Assembly: GCA_049324695.1 (NCBI GenBank)
Contig: JBMOMJ010000039.1
Span: forward strand, 62,001 to 126,000
Reading direction: 5' to 3'
Source of the DNA: PMG-095 sp049324695
GTDB taxonomy: Bacteria; Myxococcota_A; Polyangia; Polyangiales; Polyangiaceae
DNA: 64,000 nt
The first letter of the stretch is position 1; every line of letters begins with the position of its first letter. The translations under genes and the position numbers were made by a program. Under the pieces are notes generated by a model that did no database searches, was not told where the DNA came from, and was given only the letters and a program-made list of their open reading frames with translations. Of this stretch, positions 61,582-64,000 are shown piece after piece.

Positions 61582-63158
61582 GGCTTACCTCCAGTTCCGC
61601 TCGGTGCTGCCTTCGGCGCTGGTGGTGGCGGGGGTGCCGGGGGTGGAGGCGCCGGGGGTGCCGGCGCATTCGTAGTCGGCGCAGGCGGCAGCGACGGCGC
61701 CGGTTCCTTCTCGCGATCGGACTCGGGCAACGGCGGCCCATCACTTCCGAGCGAGCCAGGCTTTAGCGGATTCAGCAATGGGCCCGTCGAACCACGACCT
61801 TCGCGCGTGATGATGAACTCCACACGCCGGTTGTGGAAATACGCGAGCTCACTCTTGCGTTCGACCAACGGCCTGGACGAACCGTAGCCCTTCGAGCTCA
61901 GGCGCGACGCCGCCACACCGTTGCGCACCAGGAACTCCTGCACCGCTGACGCGCGGTTCTCACTGAGCTTCTGGTTGAAGTCTTCGGCACCGCGTTCGTC
62001 GGCGTGACCTTCGATCGAGACGTGCACGTACTCCGGATGATCTTTTATCAGCTTGGCCAAGCGCGCCAACAAGCCGAAGCTCTCACGGCGGATGATGTGG
62101 CTATTGACCATGAAGTGCACGCGATCATCGAGCACAATCTTGTCGCCTAGTACGCGCACCTGGTCTTCGTCGGGGCAGCCATCGGTGTCCGCGTAACCGT
62201 TCACATTTTCAGGCTCGAACGGGCACAAGTCTTCGATGTCGATGATGCCGTCCTTGTCATTGTCGGGATCGGGGCAACCGTCGGCATCTTCGAACGAGTC
62301 CTTGTCCTCGGGCTGGTTCGGGCACTTGTCCTTGCCATCGGGGATCCCGTCCTTGTCGTTGTCGGGATCGGGGCAGCCATCGGTGTCTTCGAAGCCGTCC
62401 TTGTCTTCCGGCACGCGCGGACAGTGATCGCTTCCGTCGGGGATGCCGTCCTTGTCATCGTCGAGATCCGGACAACCGTCGGTATCCTCGAAGCCGTCCT
62501 TGTCTTCCGGCTTGTCGGGGCACGCATCCTCGTCGTCGTAGATGCCGTCGAGATCGCGGTCCGAGCGCGCCAGTGCCTTCGCGCCTGGATCGAACATCAT
62601 GTGCAAACCAACCAGCACCAAGTTGGCGTCGTCCGGGCGCACGTTGTCGTCCGATTGGAACACATGATAGTAGCCGAGCACCGGACCCATGCCGAAGCGC
62701 CCGCGGCTATCCAAGAAGTCGTAACCAATCTGCGCGTCGAGCATCGGACGCCAGAGTGAATTGGTGAGCGCGACGCCAGCAGCGCCGGACAGCCAAAATC
62801 CGGCGGGCGAAAGCGGCGTACCGTCGTGCGAAACCGCAAACGGTCGCAAGCGCGGACCAAGCGCCAAGCTGTATCCGCTCGCCGAGCCTTGAGGTTCGAT
62901 GTTTGGGTTGCGCGGCGGGTTCGCCTCGGTGAGCCAAATCGCCGATAGCTCCGCCTGTGCGCCGAGCGCGCGAGTGAAAGGCAACTCGACCGCGGGCAGC
63001 ACACCGGCACCCCAGCCATACTCGTGGCTTTGAAAGCCGCCCATCGCGCGCGCAGCGGCGGCGGTCCCATGAAGTCGAAGCGGCTCGGCAGCTGCAGACG
63101 TCGCGATGGCGAGAGTCAGCGCGACAGCGCTCAGGCTAAAAGCGAATGCGTTACGCAT
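61578..63158 (-). CDS. OmpA-family protein with thrombospondin type 3 repeats
   Basis: A 526-residue outer-membrane protein. The signal peptide ends near residue 24 (IATSAAAEP). Residues ~25-190 look like a beta-barrel (strands such as AQAELSAIWL and LGYYHVFQSDDNV). Residues ~205-335 are Asp-rich thrombospondin type 3 repeats (DKDGIPDGSDHCP style) that bind calcium. Residues ~345-455 are the OmpA peptidoglycan-binding domain (VSIEGHADERGAEDFNQKLS, then ENRASAVQEFL). A Pro-rich tail of ~60 residues ends the protein. ATG 63158 gives the signal; the longer frame does not. Its stop overlaps the following lipoprotein ATG. Confidence 0.92.
   Translation of the reverse strand: MRNAFAFSLSAVALTLAIATSAAAEPLRLHGTAAAARAMGGFQSHEYGWGAGVLPAVELPFTRALGAQAELSAIWLTEANPPRNPNIEPQGSASGYSLALGPRLRPFAVSHDGTPLSPAGFWLSGAAGVALTNSLWRPMLDAQIGYDFLDSRGRFGMGPVLGYYHVFQSDDNVRPDDANLVLVGLHMMFDPGAKALARSDRDLDGIYDDEDACPDKPEDKDGFEDTDGCPDLDDDKDGIPDGSDHCPRVPEDKDGFEDTDGCPDPDNDKDGIPDGKDKCPNQPEDKDSFEDADGCPDPDNDKDGIIDIEDLCPFEPENVNGYADTDGCPDEDQVRVLGDKIVLDDRVHFMVNSHIIRRESFGLLARLAKLIKDHPEYVHVSIEGHADERGAEDFNQKLSENRASAVQEFLVRNGVAASRLSSKGYGSSRPLVERKSELAYFHNRRVEFIITREGRGSTGPLLNPLKPGSLGSDGPPLPESDREKEPAPSLPPAPTTNAPAPPAPPPPAPPPPPAPKAAPSGTGGKP
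62161..62561 (-). repeat. thrombospondin type 3 coding repeats
   Basis: Four to five in-frame, related units of about 75-84 bases encode D(K/D)DGIxDGxDxCP-type calcium-binding repeats. The nearest units share long identical stretches (for example GTCCTTGTC with GGGATCGGGGCA), so recombination between them is possible. Confidence 0.75.
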
Positions 63159-63638
63159 GCGGGGGTGTCCCAGCCCCCGGGAACGGCAGCGGTCGTAGAG
63201 GAATAAGTCTCCACACGAGACAGGTGACTCAACCGAACGGCTGACCACGCGGCGCGTCGCAGCGGAATGCGTAACTTGTGGCGGAAAAGCGCGTTCATAG
63301 TGCTGAGCGAGCTTTCGGATCATTGCCGCGAATTTCCTCCGCGCGATCCACGCCGAGCTGCGTTCGCTCACCGAATCGATCGAGCAGCGCGCGGCTGCTC
63401 AAAGAAACTCACGACGCAGTTTTCTCGCTCGCGGAAGGCACGACGTAGCAGGCCCTCGAAGACAAGCATTCAACCCGAGCTCGGCGGATATCGCAACAAA
63501 AGCGAGCTGTCGAATTGCGCCAGTGGCGCGTTGCCACACACGCACTCACGCAGGCGCGCTCACTCAGCCGCGAGTCTCTGCTCAGCCGCGGAGCCTCGGC
63601 GCTGGCCACTCTTCGTGTTCAACTGCGACTCTTTGCAG
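63159..63638. other. 480-base gap before ferredoxin end
   Basis: It holds the upstream region of the OmpA gene and the region after the ferredoxin gene. Open frames here (for example 63267-63695 plus) have a shadow-like composition and no domain. The only structure seen is a 16-base direct repeat near the right end, listed separately. Confidence 0.6.
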
Positions 63639-63654
63639 TCAGCCGCGAGTCTCT
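63564..63654. repeat. 16-base direct repeat at the ferredoxin 3' end
   Basis: TCAGCCGCGAGTCTCT occurs at 63564-63579 and again at 63639-63654, where it includes the ferredoxin's stop codon on the minus strand; a partial copy (TCAGCCGCGG) lies between. It may mark a small duplication of the gene's 3' end. Confidence 0.6.
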
Positions 63655-63980
63655 TTGGGGTGCTCGTTGTAATAGGCGTCGAGGCTTTCCTTTGAGATGC
63701 GCACCTCGATGAGCCCGTCGCGCAGAACCTTTGCTTGGCAGCCGAGCCGCGAATTCATGCGCACGTCGAACGCCTTATCGAGGATGTCCTCCTCGTCTTC
63801 GTCCGCTTCACTAAGTAGCTCGGCGCCTTTCTCGACGTAAACGTGGCACGTCGAACAAGCGCACACGCCACCACATGCACTGCCTTCGGGTGCATGGCTC
63901 GCTTGCGCGGCCGCCAAAATGCTCTGGCCCACCGCGACTTCAGCCTCGACGCCCTGATCCAGAAACTTCACCCGAGCCAT
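63639..63980 (-). CDS. 2Fe-2S ferredoxin (adrenodoxin type)
   Basis: A 113-residue electron carrier. The four cluster ligands follow C-x5-C-x2-C plus a later Cys: C36, C42 and C45 within ACGGVCACSTCHVYV, and the one in SRLGCQAKV. One additional Cys (C40) sits inside the loop. The acidic patch DEDEEDILDKAFD is the usual partner surface. Such ferredoxins serve the ISC cluster assembly pathway or cytochrome P450s; no isc gene is in the window. ATG 63980 was chosen over a TTG one codon upstream. Confidence 0.94.
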   Translation of the reverse strand: MARVKFLDQGVEAEVAVGQSILAAAQASHAPEGSACGGVCACSTCHVYVEKGAELLSEADEDEEDILDKAFDVRMNSRLGCQAKVLRDGLIEVRISKESLDAYYNEHPKETRG

Positions 63981-64000
63981 CAAGCCAATCCCTTTTCCGA

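Noticed and set aside
63267..63695. 142-codon plus-strand frame near the right end
   Set aside because: It overlaps the ferredoxin stop and shows no domain, signal peptide or ribosome site.

Overview
The window is GC-rich bacterial chromosome, densely coded on both strands, with short intergenic gaps and frequent GTG starts and 4-base ATGA/GTGA overlaps. The gene content points to a myxobacterium-like member of the Myxococcota, probably a Polyangia/Sorangiineae type. The signs are Gly/Ser-rich linker lipoproteins with Cys modules, a PilZ protein, FHA and FHA-GAF-cyclase proteins, an NtrC-type regulator, bactofilins, a zinc-ribbon/TonB-like protein and an OmpA protein with calcium-binding repeats. 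This placement is inferred from gene content; no rRNA or tRNA gene was found to anchor it.

Layout. 1-9 kb: end of a carbon-nitrogen hydrolase, a small lipoprotein, histidine ammonia-lyase with an upstream zinc-ribbon protein, a LacI-type sensor fused to a SpoIIE-type phosphatase and its divergent small neighbour, and two exported proteins. 9-14.3 kb: PilZ protein, Nudix hydrolase, DUF3052 protein, FHA protein, a regulator with two LuxR-like HTH segments, and a protoporphyrinogen-oxidase-like flavoprotein. 14.4-17.6 kb: a three-gene cytoskeletal operon ending in a pentapeptide-repeat/bactofilin-like fusion and a bactofilin. 17.7-21.8 kb: Rieske-FAD oxidoreductase and two Gly-rich lipoproteins. 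22-24.7 kb: DNA polymerase IV and RecA, with a tiny membrane peptide between them. 24.8-33.3 kb: MshEN-HEAT protein, small membrane protein, lipoprotein, NtrC-type regulator, NamZ-like muramidase and Xaa-Pro aminopeptidase.

33.6-35.7 kb is a bufferin-type RiPP operon: Cys-rich precursor, DUF692/MNIO enzyme and DUF2063 partner. 35.8-38.8 kb is folP-cdaA-cdaR, for folate and cyclic di-AMP. 38.8-44.5 kb: glycerol kinase with two downstream genes, then an FHA-GAF-adenylate cyclase and a lipoprotein. 44.5-54.2 kb is a cyanophycin locus: two overlapping cyanophycin synthetases, a divergent ABC transporter fused to DUF1854, and an Rpn-type nuclease gene sitting between that transporter and a decayed copy of its 3' end. 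54.3-59 kb: accA, a phosphoglycerate kinase homologue that has lost most catalytic residues, tpiA, secG and a polytopic membrane protein. 59-64 kb: RNA-binding protein, a Cys/Gly-rich lipoprotein coupled to the OmpA-like protein, and a 2Fe-2S ferredoxin.

The observations most worth following up are the degenerate PGK between accA and tpiA, with a 9-10 bp hairpin touching its start codon; the bufferin precursor with a lipoprotein-type signal; the pentapeptide/bactofilin fusion operon; the cyanophycin synthetase pair in which the first copy has lost Mur-ligase residues; the DUF1854 remnant flanking the Rpn gene; and the twelve-module Cys-repeat lipoprotein.
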